Shown: piece by piece, positions 36,871 through 45,985 of the stretch
How the letters are laid out: each line of letters starts with the position of its first letter
Position numbering within the stretch: position 1 is the stretch's first letter
Assembly (NCBI RefSeq): GCF_007655135.1
Contig: NC_045127.1
Location: forward strand, 27,012,199 to 27,076,198
Direction: 5' to 3'
DNA: 64,000 bases
Origin: Punica granatum
Taxonomy: Eukaryota > Streptophyta > Magnoliopsida > Myrtales > Lythraceae
Translations under genes and position numbers: made by a program
The notes under the pieces: generated by a model
Seen by the model: only the letters and a program-made list of their open reading frames with translations
What the model was told of the DNA's origin: nothing
The model's database searches: none

Positions 36871-38224
36871 CAGCGAACTGGTTCTTCATGCGTGGTGTGT
36901 ATGTAAATGAGATGTCCTTGAAGTTTTCTGTCAAGTCTTCAAGGTACTCATGATATGGCACCAGTTTTGGATCTTTCGTCTTCCATTGTTTGAGTGTCTG
37001 AAAGATTGTGAGCATGGAATCTCCAAACACTTCAAGCTCCTTGACTTTGAGGTCGATTGCCGCCTGCAAGCCGAGGATACATGCCTCATATTCGGCTATG
37101 TTGTTGGTGCAGGGGAAATCAATCTTCGCTGCAACAGGAAAATGGCGCCCTTCCGGGGATATCAGCACTGCGCCAATCCCTGATCCGGTGGAATTAACTG
37201 CACCATCGAAGTACATCTTCCATCTGGTGGTTTCCTCCTCACCACTCATTTGGAGGATTTTTTCGTCGGGGAAATCAGAGTCGATCGGTGTGTCATCGAC
37301 AATCGGGAATTCTGCTAAATGATCTGCTATCGCTTGGCCCTTGACTGATGTGCGCGACACATATTCGATGTCGTACTCCGTCAGTTGGCAACGCCATTTT
37401 GCTATGTTCCTCATGGAGGACGGAGTACTAAGCAGATATTTCAAAGGATCTGTCTTCGACAGCAGGCGAACAGTATGGTAGAGAGTGTATTGCCGGAGTC
37501 TCTGCATGACCCACACAAGTGCGCAACACATTTTCTCTATCTCAGGGTAGTTGGACTCCCCTTCAGTGAACTTTTTGCTCAAATAATAAATGGCTCGCTC
37601 TGCGTGAGAGGACTCGTCCTTTTGTCCTAACATGCATCCGATGGATTGTCGGCGCACCGTCAAGTACAAAATGAGAGGACGATCAGGTGAAGGTGGAACT
37701 AACACCGGCGGCTGACTTAAATATGCCTTGATGGTATCAAAAGCTTTCTGACACTCATCATCCCATTCGACCGCTGCATTCTTGCGAAGCAAACGGAAGA
37801 GTGGTTGGCACTTGTCTGTCAAATTTGCGATGAAACGCGCGATGTAATTCAGCCGTCCTAAGAAGCTCCTCACTTCGCGCACTGTCGATGGAGGGGGCAA
37901 TTCCATGATCGCTTTAACTTTGTCAGGGTCGACCTTGATGCCTTCCTCACTGACTATAAACCCTAACAATTTCCCTGACTTGACGCCAAATGTGCATTTT
38001 GTTGGGTTAAGTCGGAGTTTGTATTTCTTGAGGCGGTCGAACAATCGTTTGAGGTTAACCAAATGATCTTCTCCTTCTTTGGACTTCGCGATCATGTCGT
38101 CTACATAGACCTCGATCTCTTTATGCATCATGTCATGAAAGAGAGTGACCATTGCTCGTTGATAGGTTGCCCCGGCATTTTTGAGACCGAAAGGCATGAC
38201 CTTGTAGCAAAATGTACCCCACAT
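36800..38224 (-). CDS. Reverse transcriptase C-terminal half, RNase H and second RNase H
   Basis: 474-codon frame of pol. Residues 1-100 are the RT palm and thumb, with MPFGLKNAGATYQRAM and the catalytic YVDD at 40-43. The connection and first RNase H follow (about 160-300). In the first RNase H the usual catalytic Asp after LYL is replaced (LYLTVRRQSIGCML), so this domain looks degenerate, as is usual in this group. A second, archaeal-like RNase H spans about 334-460 with D340 (YFDGAV), AEYEA at 377-381, D402 (GDS) and D452 (ADALATLAS), so its active site is kept. The frame begins downstream of a shift at 38251-38262 that separates it from the RT N-terminal half. Confidence 0.93.
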   Translation of the reverse strand: MWGTFCYKVMPFGLKNAGATYQRAMVTLFHDMMHKEIEVYVDDMIAKSKEGEDHLVNLKRLFDRLKKYKLRLNPTKCTFGVKSGKLLGFIVSEEGIKVDPDKVKAIMELPPPSTVREVRSFLGRLNYIARFIANLTDKCQPLFRLLRKNAAVEWDDECQKAFDTIKAYLSQPPVLVPPSPDRPLILYLTVRRQSIGCMLGQKDESSHAERAIYYLSKKFTEGESNYPEIEKMCCALVWVMQRLRQYTLYHTVRLLSKTDPLKYLLSTPSSMRNIAKWRCQLTEYDIEYVSRTSVKGQAIADHLAEFPIVDDTPIDSDFPDEKILQMSGEEETTRWKMYFDGAVNSTGSGIGAVLISPEGRHFPVAAKIDFPCTNNIAEYEACILGLQAAIDLKVKELEVFGDSMLTIFQTLKQWKTKDPKLVPYHEYLEDLTENFKDISFTYTPRMKNQFADALATLASMVSITKENLIESPRI

Positions 38225-38949
38225 CGTGATGAATGTGGTCTTGACTTTGTCTTCTTCTTCGCCATCTGAATCTGATTGTATCCAGAGAAACCGTCCATGA
38301 AGGAGAATTGTGAGTGGCGTGCTGTATTGTCCACCAAGACATCGATGTGTGGCAGCGGAAAATTATCCTTTGGGCTAGCCCTATTGAGATCTCGGTAGTC
38401 GATGCAGACTCTGACTTTCCCATTTTTCTTTTCCACTGGAACAATGTTCGCTACCCATTCAGAGTAATTGCATACCTCCAGGAATCCCGCGTCTACTTGC
38501 TTGATGACTTCTTCCTTAATGCGTAAGAGAAGGTCAGCTCTTTGACGTCGCAAGTGTTGGCGTTTGGGTGGGAATCTTTCAGTATCGAGTGGGAGGAAAT
38601 GCTTTACGATTGAGGGGTCTAGGCCTGGCATATCGGCGTAGGACCAAGCGAAGACCTCCTGGTACTCTGTCAAGAAGTCGATCATTCGGGTCCTCTGTGC
38701 AGAGTCGAGTCCTATTCCGATTCTAAGGGTGCGTGGTTCGTCTGCATTGCCTACGTTGATGTCTTCGGTTGGCTCAACGGAAGTGAGTTGGTGGTTTTCG
38801 AGACGATGCAAACTCTCTTCTATCTCGGGCACGCGACCATCCTCGTCAAGTCCTTCCCCGAAGTATATGGGTAGGGACTTTCCGAGATGTGTTTCGAGTG
38901 AATCCGAATCGTTATATCCATGATTTGGATTCGATTGGAGCCTGGACAT
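38128..38949 (-). CDS. Reverse transcriptase N-terminal half (pol exon 2 start)
   Basis: 273-codon frame with the fingers and first palm motifs of RT: VRVCIDYRDLNRASPKDNFP at about 179-198 and FSFMDGFSGYNQIQM at 215-229, containing the first catalytic Asp (D219). After residue 230 the frame leaves the family because of a one-base shift in the GAA-rich stretch at 38251-38262; the rest of the domain continues in the frame of 36800-38224. The first Met at 38949 is not the biological start. The coding part probably begins at 38941, just after a splice acceptor, fused to the protease frame upstream. The linker (residues 10-110) is acidic and poorly conserved. Confidence 0.9.
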   Translation of the reverse strand: MSRLQSNPNHGYNDSDSLETHLGKSLPIYFGEGLDEDGRVPEIEESLHRLENHQLTSVEPTEDINVGNADEPRTLRIGIGLDSAQRTRMIDFLTEYQEVFAWSYADMPGLDPSIVKHFLPLDTERFPPKRQHLRRQRADLLLRIKEEVIKQVDAGFLEVCNYSEWVANIVPVEKKNGKVRVCIDYRDLNRASPKDNFPLPHIDVLVDNTARHSQFSFMDGFSGYNQIQMAKKKTKSRPHSSRCGVHFATRSCLSVSKMPGQPINEQWSLSFMT

Positions 38950-39129
38950 GAAAGTGAATTGTCTTAGAAATTAAAGATGTTAGAAGCGAGTGCAAGAGAG
39001 AATTTAGGGACAGGAAATCAAAAACATGCAGGGATTCTATTAACAAGCCATAACAAAAACCCCTCTTCTGTCATGTGGCTTATGGCATTGCCGACATGCA
39101 GGTAGCATTATGTATAAAGACCGTCTTAC
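38942..39129 (-). other. Putative 188-nt spliceosomal intron between protease and RT
   Basis: On the minus strand GTAAGA at 39129-39124 fits the 5' splice consensus and contains the TAA that ends the gag-pro frame (39128-39126). CAG at 38944-38942 fits the 3' splice site and follows a pyrimidine-rich stretch. CTAAC at 38983-38979 fits the plant branch-point consensus and lies 38 nt from the acceptor. Removing the interval joins GT to G to complete a Val codon and continues in the RT frame without a stop. Ogre elements are known to have an intron here, which can set the ratio of Gag-Pro to full polyprotein. No transcript evidence is available. Confidence 0.75.
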
Positions 39130-39857
39130 ACATCGGCAACTATGGCCGAGTAGAGCGGGATTGAAGTCCAGTTGGTAAGCTCCTCATCCTCCTGTGCAGG
39201 ACGGATATGAACCTTAGAAGATGTCTCCTCAATGACGGCATGTATGGCTGGCAAAGCCAAAAACGCTTCAACCGCATCCGAAGAGAAGTCATCTGTTTCA
39301 GTGATTGGGTTCTCTGAGGTGTCTCCCATGATTTGTGGTGGTGCTGCAAAAAACTGTGAGAGTGGTGGAAATGGCATGCCCCTATAGAGCTTCCCATAAT
39401 GTGCAGCAAGGTGGTGTAGATGTTTTCCGCGACGGGCTTGTGTGATCTCATGGCAGGAAGGGCGAAAGCCGAGTCCCCTCCTATTGCGGTATTCCTCCAT
39501 TTCGATTGGTCGAAGGATTCCCTGTGCGCGTGCCCCGAGTCCAGTTCCAGGGACATAATTGTTCTTCAAGAGAACCTTTCCAATCATGCGATCAGTTCGC
39601 GATGGACTAACCTCTCCGTAGTCTCGAATTACGGAGATCATGTCAAAAGAATGGAAAGGGAGATTCTGATCTTCTCCAATGCTGATATAAGGGATGGCCG
39701 TTTCTTTATAGACCGCGTAATCTTCCTCGCCGTTGACAGTGATGAGTTTGCCTTCGGCAAAGAATTTTAACTTCTGGTGCAATGATGAAGGAACGGCGCC
39801 GGCGGCGTGAATCCATGGTCTTCCAAGTAGGAGACTAAAAGCATTGGGTATTTCCAA
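39126..39857 (-). CDS. Protease C-terminal part and G-patch-like region
   Basis: 243-codon frame. LLLGRPWIH at 9-17 is the conserved C-terminal flap segment of retropepsins. Residues about 90-133 carry a glycine-rich G-patch-like segment (YVPGTGLGARAQGI and RRGLGFRP), typical of the Tat protease-RT linker. The rest is an unconserved spacer. The stop codon (TAA at 39128-39126) sits inside the putative splice donor. Upstream, the frame is separated from the catalytic part of the protease by a shift in a run of five G at 39887-39896, a likely homopolymer miscall. Confidence 0.88.
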   Translation of the reverse strand: MEIPNAFSLLLGRPWIHAAGAVPSSLHQKLKFFAEGKLITVNGEEDYAVYKETAIPYISIGEDQNLPFHSFDMISVIRDYGEVSPSRTDRMIGKVLLKNNYVPGTGLGARAQGILRPIEMEEYRNRRGLGFRPSCHEITQARRGKHLHHLAAHYGKLYRGMPFPPLSQFFAAPPQIMGDTSENPITETDDFSSDAVEAFLALPAIHAVIEETSSKVHIRPAQEDEELTNWTSIPLYSAIVADV

Positions 39858-40396
39858 GATCTGGAAGGTAATAGAGAATGAGCAAGGACCCCCTCGATTA
39901 GGAGATCAATTTCACCGTTCACCACTCTCTTAGAGCCGTCAAAGGCTCGAACGGTGGTCTTGCTTGCACGAATGTGACTCATGTCCACGTTCATCTGTTT
40001 CAACGTGGAGACGGGGCAAACGTTAAGAGCAGAGCCGTTGTCGATCATGACTCGACCAACGATGTGTTTGTTGCACTTGCAAACTATGTGCAACGCCCGC
40101 AAATGTGCTTGTCCTTCCGTGGGAATTTCGTCTTCCGAAAAGGAAATCTGATTTGAGAAAATAGAATTCACCGTCTCCTCAATTCTATTCGGTGCAGTAT
40201 CTTTCGGGACTTGTGCCGCGGTGAGAACTTTCAGCAAAGCGTTCCGATGAGGTTCGGAGTTCAAAAGCAATGCGAGCAATGATATATGAGCTGGTGACTT
40301 GCTCATTTGCTCGATCACTTTGTACTCGCTTGCTTTGATCACCTTCATGAAGTCTTCGGCTTCTTGATCGGTGACCTTCTTTGTAGAGAATGACAC
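39767..40396 (-). CDS. Aspartic protease, catalytic part
   Basis: 209-codon frame that starts at a GTG and would cleave the polyprotein. The active-site motif is VMIDNGSALNVCP with D119. Asn follows the Asp instead of the usual Ser or Thr, as seen in related Tat/Ogre proteases. Residues 130-165 (TVRAFDGSKRVVNGEIDL) are the next conserved block. The frame goes wrong after about residue 168, where a run of five G (39887-39896) has probably lost or gained a base. Upstream it should be continuous with gag; a further shift lies near 40448-40460. The first 90 residues are the helical gag-pro linker. Confidence 0.88.
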   Translation of the reverse strand: MSFSTKKVTDQEAEDFMKVIKASEYKVIEQMSKSPAHISLLALLLNSEPHRNALLKVLTAAQVPKDTAPNRIEETVNSIFSNQISFSEDEIPTEGQAHLRALHIVCKCNKHIVGRVMIDNGSALNVCPVSTLKQMNVDMSHIRASKTTVRAFDGSKRVVNGEIDLLIEGVLAHSLLPSRSWKYPMLLVSYLEDHGFTPPAPFLHHCTRS

Positions 40397-41970
40397 GGCT
40401 TTTGGAGCGATTGAGGATTCAGTAGCAAGAGCCTTTCCTTTGTCAACATATGCTCTGGACCCTGATATACTCGTCCCGAACGCGTGATTCCCATCGTGCT
40501 CATCTCCAATTCTGCACTGGCAACCCTCTCTCGTATGGTCCAGGGAACTCGACTATCGTGATAAGGCTCCTTTGCAGGAACTTCTATAACGAACGGGGCG
40601 GGAGCGAATGCGAGTTCTACTGGAGCATAGTTAATAGCAAATGGAATTGAGGGCTTTTGCGCATCTTCTTCCTCCTCAATAGCAGCAATGCTAATCATGT
40701 TCACAGAAGGTCCTGCACCTGATCCATGATCCGGAAGAGGATTTGCACGGACATTTGGCGGCTTCACCTCATTAAAGGAGATTTGTCTTGCATCAATCAT
40801 CTCCTGAATTTTATCCCGGAGTCTCCAACAAGTGTCCAGGGTATGACCAGGAGCACCCCGATGAAATTCGCATCGAAGATTCTGGTTCTGCATGGACGGA
40901 TCGAAACGAGGATTTGGTGCTTCCGTTTTGATCTTGTCGCCTGCAAGGAGCTGTCTGAATATGTAAGAGGGAGGAGCCGGCAAATTGGTGTATTGCTTGC
41001 GTGAACGCGGTTGAGCAGCATTGTCTTGTTGAGTTCTAGGAGCTGGGACACGTTGAGCCGGCTGAGGAGGCCTCGAAGTCGGGGGTCTAACTGGTTGAAC
41101 TTGAACAGAAGGGTACGGTTGCGGAGGTTGCGACTGGATAACAGTGGGCGGGGTTGAGAAGTAAGCTTGCGGCGTTTGATGAGGTTGCATATACTGCACG
41201 GGATGCGCATATGGCTGAGAAATCGGTAATGCAGGGGCGTAGTCCACCGACATTGGGTGTGGAGCTTGATGTCCAGGATTGACGATGCCGATAGTCGCGT
41301 TTTTGTCTCTTCTGGATGTTCCGGCAGTTTGTTTCTTCGGTGTCTCTCTGTCTTTATTCCTTGCCGGATCTTCAATTCTTCCTAACTTAACTCCCATATC
41401 CAACTTCTTTCCTGCCTCAATCAGGTCTGAGAAAGAGGAAGTATGAGCCAGGAGATGTGAATAATACGCGCCTCTGAGCGTAGAATGAAACAGTTGAACT
41501 TGCTGACGCTCAGTGATTGGAGGTATATGCTTTGCCGCTTTTCCCCTCCATTCCGTTGCGTATGCTTCGAAAGTTTGACTTTCTTTCATCTCTGCCATGC
41601 TAAGATCAAGAAGAGTAGGAGGTGTCTCTGCACAGAATCGGTATTGGTCGAGGAATTTCTGAGAGAGATCTGTCCATGTAGAGATGTCGCCGGCTTTCAG
41701 GGTCATAAACCAATCTAGCGCTGATCCCGTAAGACTGTCTTGGAAAGTCTGGACGACAAATTCCTCATAATCCCAATACGGAAGCATTTTGCTATGGTAG
41801 TGACGGAGATGATGCCGAGGGTCTTTGGTCCCGTCGTACCTCTTGAAATCTGGAATTTTGATCTTAGGGGGTAACAACATGCCTGGAAAGAGATTCCAGT
41901 CACTGTCGCTGAAGTCATGACGGGACGTGCCTGCTTGGAGGGTTCGAATGGTTTCCTCCATTCTCTTCAT
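40345..41970 (-). CDS. Gag (capsid and nucleocapsid)
   Basis: 541-codon frame. Residues about 33-195 are the retrotransposon Gag core (PDFKRYDGTKDPRHHLRHY, FQDSLTGSALDWFMTLK, WTDLSQKFLDQYRF). A Pro/Gln-rich stretch fills 240-340. A zinc knuckle of the Tat form, CEFHRGAPGHTLDTC, has C367, H370, H376 and C381. The segment MGITRSGRVYQGPE at 492-505 is a hallmark near the gag-pro junction. After about residue 507 the frame leaves the family and the protease continues in another frame, so the last 35 residues are spurious. Met at 41970 is not necessarily the native start, because proline-rich sequence of the same protein lies upstream in other frames. Confidence 0.92.
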   Translation of the reverse strand: MKRMEETIRTLQAGTSRHDFSDSDWNLFPGMLLPPKIKIPDFKRYDGTKDPRHHLRHYHSKMLPYWDYEEFVVQTFQDSLTGSALDWFMTLKAGDISTWTDLSQKFLDQYRFCAETPPTLLDLSMAEMKESQTFEAYATEWRGKAAKHIPPITERQQVQLFHSTLRGAYYSHLLAHTSSFSDLIEAGKKLDMGVKLGRIEDPARNKDRETPKKQTAGTSRRDKNATIGIVNPGHQAPHPMSVDYAPALPISQPYAHPVQYMQPHQTPQAYFSTPPTVIQSQPPQPYPSVQVQPVRPPTSRPPQPAQRVPAPRTQQDNAAQPRSRKQYTNLPAPPSYIFRQLLAGDKIKTEAPNPRFDPSMQNQNLRCEFHRGAPGHTLDTCWRLRDKIQEMIDARQISFNEVKPPNVRANPLPDHGSGAGPSVNMISIAAIEEEEDAQKPSIPFAINYAPVELAFAPAPFVIEVPAKEPYHDSRVPWTIRERVASAELEMSTMGITRSGRVYQGPEHMLTKERLLLLNPQSLQKPCHSLQRRSPIKKPKTS

Positions 41971-42335
41971 TCTTTTCTCCTGTTCATTTTCAGGAGGAAT
42001 GTTCGTCGGTAGAACTGCAGGTGCGCATGAGTAGGTGTGCCAGGCTCAGTGGGAGGAATATTTAGAGGCGGTGGAGTTTGGTAGGAGAAGCTCATTTGGG
42101 TTTGTGGAGCTTGGAATGAAAAAGGTTCCATAGTGGGAGCAGGACTTGTGTGATCGCGACTGGAGGAACCGTCGTTGGTGGAACGGTGTAAATGGGGGAT
42201 TGAGTAGGTATGGTGAGCGGCGGCAAAGTGATCATTGCGGGATCTGTTGATAGGAACGCCGCGGGTGGAAATGGCACTGATGTCGGAGCCGGGGTGGTGG
42301 CATAGGATCACTGACTGGAGTGATTGTCGGCACAT
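41967..42335 (-). CDS. Gag N-terminal proline-rich segment, frameshifted
   Basis: This stretch links the gag start (42723) to the gag core (41970) but is spread over three frames. It reads as a Pro/Thr-rich low-complexity region (for example PPLNIPPTEPGTPTHAH in this frame, and PPLTIPTQSPIYTVPPTTVP in another at 42092-42277). Shifts are needed near 42287-42298, between about 42140 and 42185, and near 42000-42030. The first part of the open frame is not coding. Low-complexity runs of C and T make sequencing or consensus error likely. Confidence 0.6.
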   Translation of the reverse strand: MCRQSLQSVILCHHPGSDISAISTRGVPINRSRNDHFAAAHHTYSIPHLHRSTNDGSSSRDHTSPAPTMEPFSFQAPQTQMSFSYQTPPPLNIPPTEPGTPTHAHLQFYRRTFLLKMNRRKE

Positions 42336-42723
42336 ATGTCGTTGCTGGAAAAGACATATCTTCGCTATCAGTCACATAAATAGGAGGGTCAATCGGATTC
42401 CGATGAACAGTTGTCCTGCGTTCAGGAGGCGGAGTATGGCTTGAGGAAGCTCGGTTTTGATCCCGAAGCATTGCCATGAGCTCTGTCATATTGGTGTTCA
42501 TATTGGCAGCCAACTGATTAACGATCCCTTCAAGTGCGGCAAAGCGCACGGGATCGACAACATTGGGTGACACTTGTGCAGGAGAAGGGAAGTGCGTTGG
42601 AATAGCACCGGAATACGTTGTAGGTGCTGGAGATGATATCACACGTGTATCTTCCGGGATGGACTGTGCAGGCATCGGTGGCGCGTCTTGCTCCGAGATA
42701 ACAGGTTGTTGCTCTTCAGCCAT
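42232..42723 (-). CDS. Gag N-terminus
   Basis: 163-codon frame starting MAEEQQPVISEQDAPP at 42723, the likely start of the gag-pro-pol polyprotein. It is Pro/Ser/Thr-rich with a short helical stretch (ALEGIVNQLAANMNTNMTEL). No catalytic motif is present or expected. It runs out of the correct frame near 42290, before the gag core. It begins 305 nt after the ORF1 stop, and the intergenic interval (42724-43028) has no recognisable feature. Confidence 0.75.
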   Translation of the reverse strand: MAEEQQPVISEQDAPPMPAQSIPEDTRVISSPAPTTYSGAIPTHFPSPAQVSPNVVDPVRFAALEGIVNQLAANMNTNMTELMAMLRDQNRASSSHTPPPERRTTVHRNPIDPPIYVTDSEDMSFPATTYVPTITPVSDPMPPPRLRHQCHFHPRRSYQQIPQ

Positions 42724-43028
42724 TTTTCCGCGTGCCCGAGTAGGGTATCGATGCGACGCCAGTTGTTAATACCTATATATGTGTAAGTGTATAAGTGCAA
42801 TTGTTATGTGTTAACCATCTTCTAGATGTAAATGACAGTATATAAATGCATGAGATGTATGAGTTTAAAAACACTAATGCCATTACATCAGCTTGATTCG
42901 CGTTTCATAATTTACAAAGGCAGTCTGTTCAAAAGGAAACATAAACATTAAACCGCCAACTGTTACGACCCGTAGCTGAGTGAGCGCTACGCGGATTCTG
43001 TACAGGCAAAAACGCTCAGTAAATGAGC

Positions 43029-44525
43029 TCAAGGGTGGGAGATCCTGCGCGCTCTTGCCTGCGCTCGATCCAGCGTAGCGTTCAAACGCGCTATCTCCCT
43101 GTCTTGGCCGGCTACGCGTGCACGAGTTTGAACCAACTCGCTCTGAAGCTCTCTGTGATCAGTGAGTTCTGCGCGAATATCCACTAGCTCACAGCGAAGA
43201 CGATCTCGTTCTGCCCTAATAACCTGCAGCTCTGTGCGTGCGACTCCTTGACTTGAGCTCTCTGCATCCGAAATGTCTGCGTGCGATGTTGGCAGTATCC
43301 GTGGCATGCGTAGTCGACGAACAGGTGCGAATCCATATGGATGGAACTGCATCACATACGCTGCTGTAGCTGCAAAAGCTCGCTCCTCGTCAGTGGGATG
43401 TTCTGGAAAGTACAATTGCTGGACGATGCGCGTGCTCCATAAGCGTCGGACCTCTCTAACCCGTAGAATCCTATCCGGGAGTGAAATTGTGGTGTTTGAC
43501 CATCTGAAGCGGTGTGAAGTGCGATCTGCTTCTATAGGCATATCTTGTAGCCCGCCGAGTTGTCTGATGACTCGGGATGGAAAGATAAGTGTGCTCCCCA
43601 AATGACTGATTAAGGGAAGTCCTATAATCGAAGGACATCCCATGATCATGGGACCGCCAGGATTCCAACGTGTAGTCCATAAAAACTGTGCTGGGGTGAG
43701 CTCCTCCATAAACTGCATCCAGTCGGTGTAGTTACGGTCGGAAGGTCGAAACACATGAAGTAAGCGAGCGATGAGTGATCGCTCGTCGGTGATACATGAA
43801 AAAGGATGAGATAAGCCGAACGGCCTGAGGTGTGCGAGAAGCCAAATCTGAAGCAAATGTGGAGATCCTCTCATCCTGCCCCGTCGATTCTCTCGTACAT
43901 AGTCAAGAGACCGAATGGTCTCAGCCAAAACGGCTTCCACATAACTATGGCCTCCTACCACTTGGAGGATGACTTGAGCAAGTGCCCCGTCTGTGAGGTT
44001 CGACGAGTACGGGAATAGCATGGTTCCGAAGATGAGTAAAAGAAATCCGTGACAAGCGTCGCGCTGATAAGACTCTCCTGTGGCATTCAAAGCACTGGTC
44101 TGTATGAAGTCTATGAGCCATGTGGTCCTAATGCTGTGCTCCCCTCCATACTGAAGCTCGCAATAAACTTCTTCGTTGCGGAGACCTAAAAGGACGGCTA
44201 GTCTGTTCTGTATCGTGGCAAACGGGTTGGGCACCACGATGTCATGAACCGGTGTAGACAGCTGAAGAAGCGTCGCATATTCCTCTACTGTAGGTGCTAA
44301 CTCTGTCCCATGGAAGCTGAAAACGGCTCGCTGAGTATCCCAAAAACTAATGGCAGTTCTGAGTAGGGTCCAATCAATGGGAGAATCGGCGAGCAATGGT
44401 AGGTCTCCTATGAAGAGCCGGAGGAATGCGCGGTCTACTGGGCGGAATATGTTCCAAAGGCGAGTAATGTCCGCTGACGGTGTGATGATGACATCCAGCC
44501 TAGGACAGGGACGCGGGCGATCCAT
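43029..44525 (-). CDS. ORF1, Ogre-type protein of unknown function
   Basis: Intact 498-codon frame between the 5' LTR and gag, in the same direction, the position of the extra ORF that defines Ogre elements. The N-terminal 300 residues resemble plant proteins of the plant-mobile-domain/DUF7745 kind (LWNIFRPVDRAFLRLFIGDL, then WDTQRAVFSFHGTELAPTVE, then EYATLLQL); I make this family link from memory of the motif pattern. The C-terminus (about 425-495) is Arg/Glu-rich with heptad spacing and a run of Leu/Ile/Val, a likely coiled coil. The start at 44525 is the first Met of the frame and gives the full conserved block. The function in the retrotransposon cycle is unknown. It is the only gene of the element free of frameshifts. 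Confidence 0.88.
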   Translation of the reverse strand: MDRPRPCPRLDVIITPSADITRLWNIFRPVDRAFLRLFIGDLPLLADSPIDWTLLRTAISFWDTQRAVFSFHGTELAPTVEEYATLLQLSTPVHDIVVPNPFATIQNRLAVLLGLRNEEVYCELQYGGEHSIRTTWLIDFIQTSALNATGESYQRDACHGFLLLIFGTMLFPYSSNLTDGALAQVILQVVGGHSYVEAVLAETIRSLDYVRENRRGRMRGSPHLLQIWLLAHLRPFGLSHPFSCITDERSLIARLLHVFRPSDRNYTDWMQFMEELTPAQFLWTTRWNPGGPMIMGCPSIIGLPLISHLGSTLIFPSRVIRQLGGLQDMPIEADRTSHRFRWSNTTISLPDRILRVREVRRLWSTRIVQQLYFPEHPTDEERAFAATAAYVMQFHPYGFAPVRRLRMPRILPTSHADISDAESSSQGVARTELQVIRAERDRLRCELVDIRAELTDHRELQSELVQTRARVAGQDREIARLNATLDRAQARARRISHP

Positions 44526-45139
44526 TCTTACCTAAATGGATAAGATATTGGTTTAATGTTTATAAACAAACTGATGTAATGTCCTAGTTTGTTTTGGAAA
44601 TATGCATGCAGGTACAGAAAATAAATTATAGCACGAGTTCTTTACATTATACAACACTCTCTTAGTGAAAACAACAAAAGGCTCGCCTAAAAAAGAAAAC
44701 TACGAGCCGACTCAAAGACTCAACTTTTGGGTCGGTAGGCGGCGTGAAGGTTATTTTTGGTCCAGCATGACGGTCCCTGTTTATGCATGGTTTCAGTGCT
44801 CTACTGGGAAAACCACTAACTAGGGATGGGGGCCCTCGATTCAAGGGTGTCAATTCCTTGAAATCGAGCGAGGATCTTTGGGGGCCGGTTCGGTGGCGGA
44901 GCCGACTCGATCCGTTCCCTTACTCGGAACCTCTGACTAACCTAGCTTCCTAAATTGGCGCCCGTGGGATTTCAGGCGAGGTACCTAAATCCACTAGTAT
45001 GATGCAATGCAAGTGCGGAAAGTAAAGGTGCATAAAGTAGATAAGCGGAAAATTGCAGAAAGCGGTAAATGAACATGCAAGCAAACAAACGGGATCGAGC
45101 CTGAACCCACTAAGTATGTCCCCAGTGGAGTCGCCAAGC
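44526..45139 (-). other. 5' leader between 5' LTR and ORF1
   Basis: Untranslated leader of about 614 bases. It contains the primer-binding site at its LTR end. At 45040-45081 it holds gataagcgg and gaaagcggtaaatg, which resemble the aagcggtaaagatgg part of the right-hand 43-bp satellite. No other feature is recognised. Confidence 0.75.
45119..45136 (-). other. Primer-binding site, tRNA-Arg type
   Basis: The minus strand reads TGGCGACTCCACTGGGGA three bases after the LTR end. TGG at the start matches the CCA tail of a tRNA, and the following GACTCC is the complement expected for plant tRNA-Arg, which Ogre elements are known to use. Its position fixes the right-hand LTR as the 5' LTR. Confidence 0.8.
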
Positions 45140-45907
45140 TGTACGGACCCGAATGTGGACTCTCGTCGGGGCCCGCATCGCGCGCTTTTGGATCGCGCGG
45201 CTTGGTCGGAACGTCCACCTTCCCGCGGGGACGCGCGTCGGACACGCGTGAGAGAAGGAGTCGCCACTTATCATTTTACGACCCGAAGGTCGAGGGCGGA
45301 TAAGTTACCCTGGGTCTAGGGGTATGGAACACCTAGTTTGTTGTTAAGGCATTGATCTGTGCGGAACCGGAAAATCCGTGTTCGGGGGTTCATGTTACGT
45401 GCGGGCCTATATCCCGCACGCCCTTTCGGTACTCTGGTTTGCTAGGCTTGCATGTTTTATTATTTACCGCGTGAATTAAGCTGCACTCGGCTCGCACGTT
45501 TTGACACCGGATATTCGATGAACCAAACGATGTCGGTTGAGAAGCCGGGAGAGAAGTAAATCTATATGTCGGGGAATTGGTTCACAATCTTGCATTACAG
45601 TTCATCGAACCATGGAGGTTGAATCCCTGCGTGAACCAGAACCGCGATATCTTGGATTTACTTGTGTCTGGGCAAGCATTAGACCGATTCGATTAATTCG
45701 ACTCTCGGACCGTTCGCTCACCGACTGGAATTCTTACAGAATAAATGCACCAAATAGAATCCTTACAATGCTCTCAAAAACAATAAATACAAATTGCAAA
45801 AGGGTCGAATTCCAGTCGTTTCGCGTTCGGTTATTATTCCACTCTAACTCACCGTGAGTTTAGGGAAAAGACCGAAGAACTGAAATTCAATGAACGCTCT
45901 CACTGAA

Positions 45908-45985
45908 TAGGGCGTTGGACCCTGTGAGTGTTGATTAGGGTGTTGGACCCTGTGCTCGATGATTAGGGCGTTGAACCCTAATATT
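45908..45985. repeat. 28-bp tandem repeat in 5' LTR
   Basis: Counterpart of the repeat at 28672-28750, with the same three partial copies. Confidence 0.85.

Noticed and set aside
44955..44972. ttggcgcccgtggg on the plus strand, resembling a primer-binding site
   Set aside because: Wrong strand and about 170 bp from the LTR; the tRNA-Arg-type site at 45119-45136 is correctly placed.
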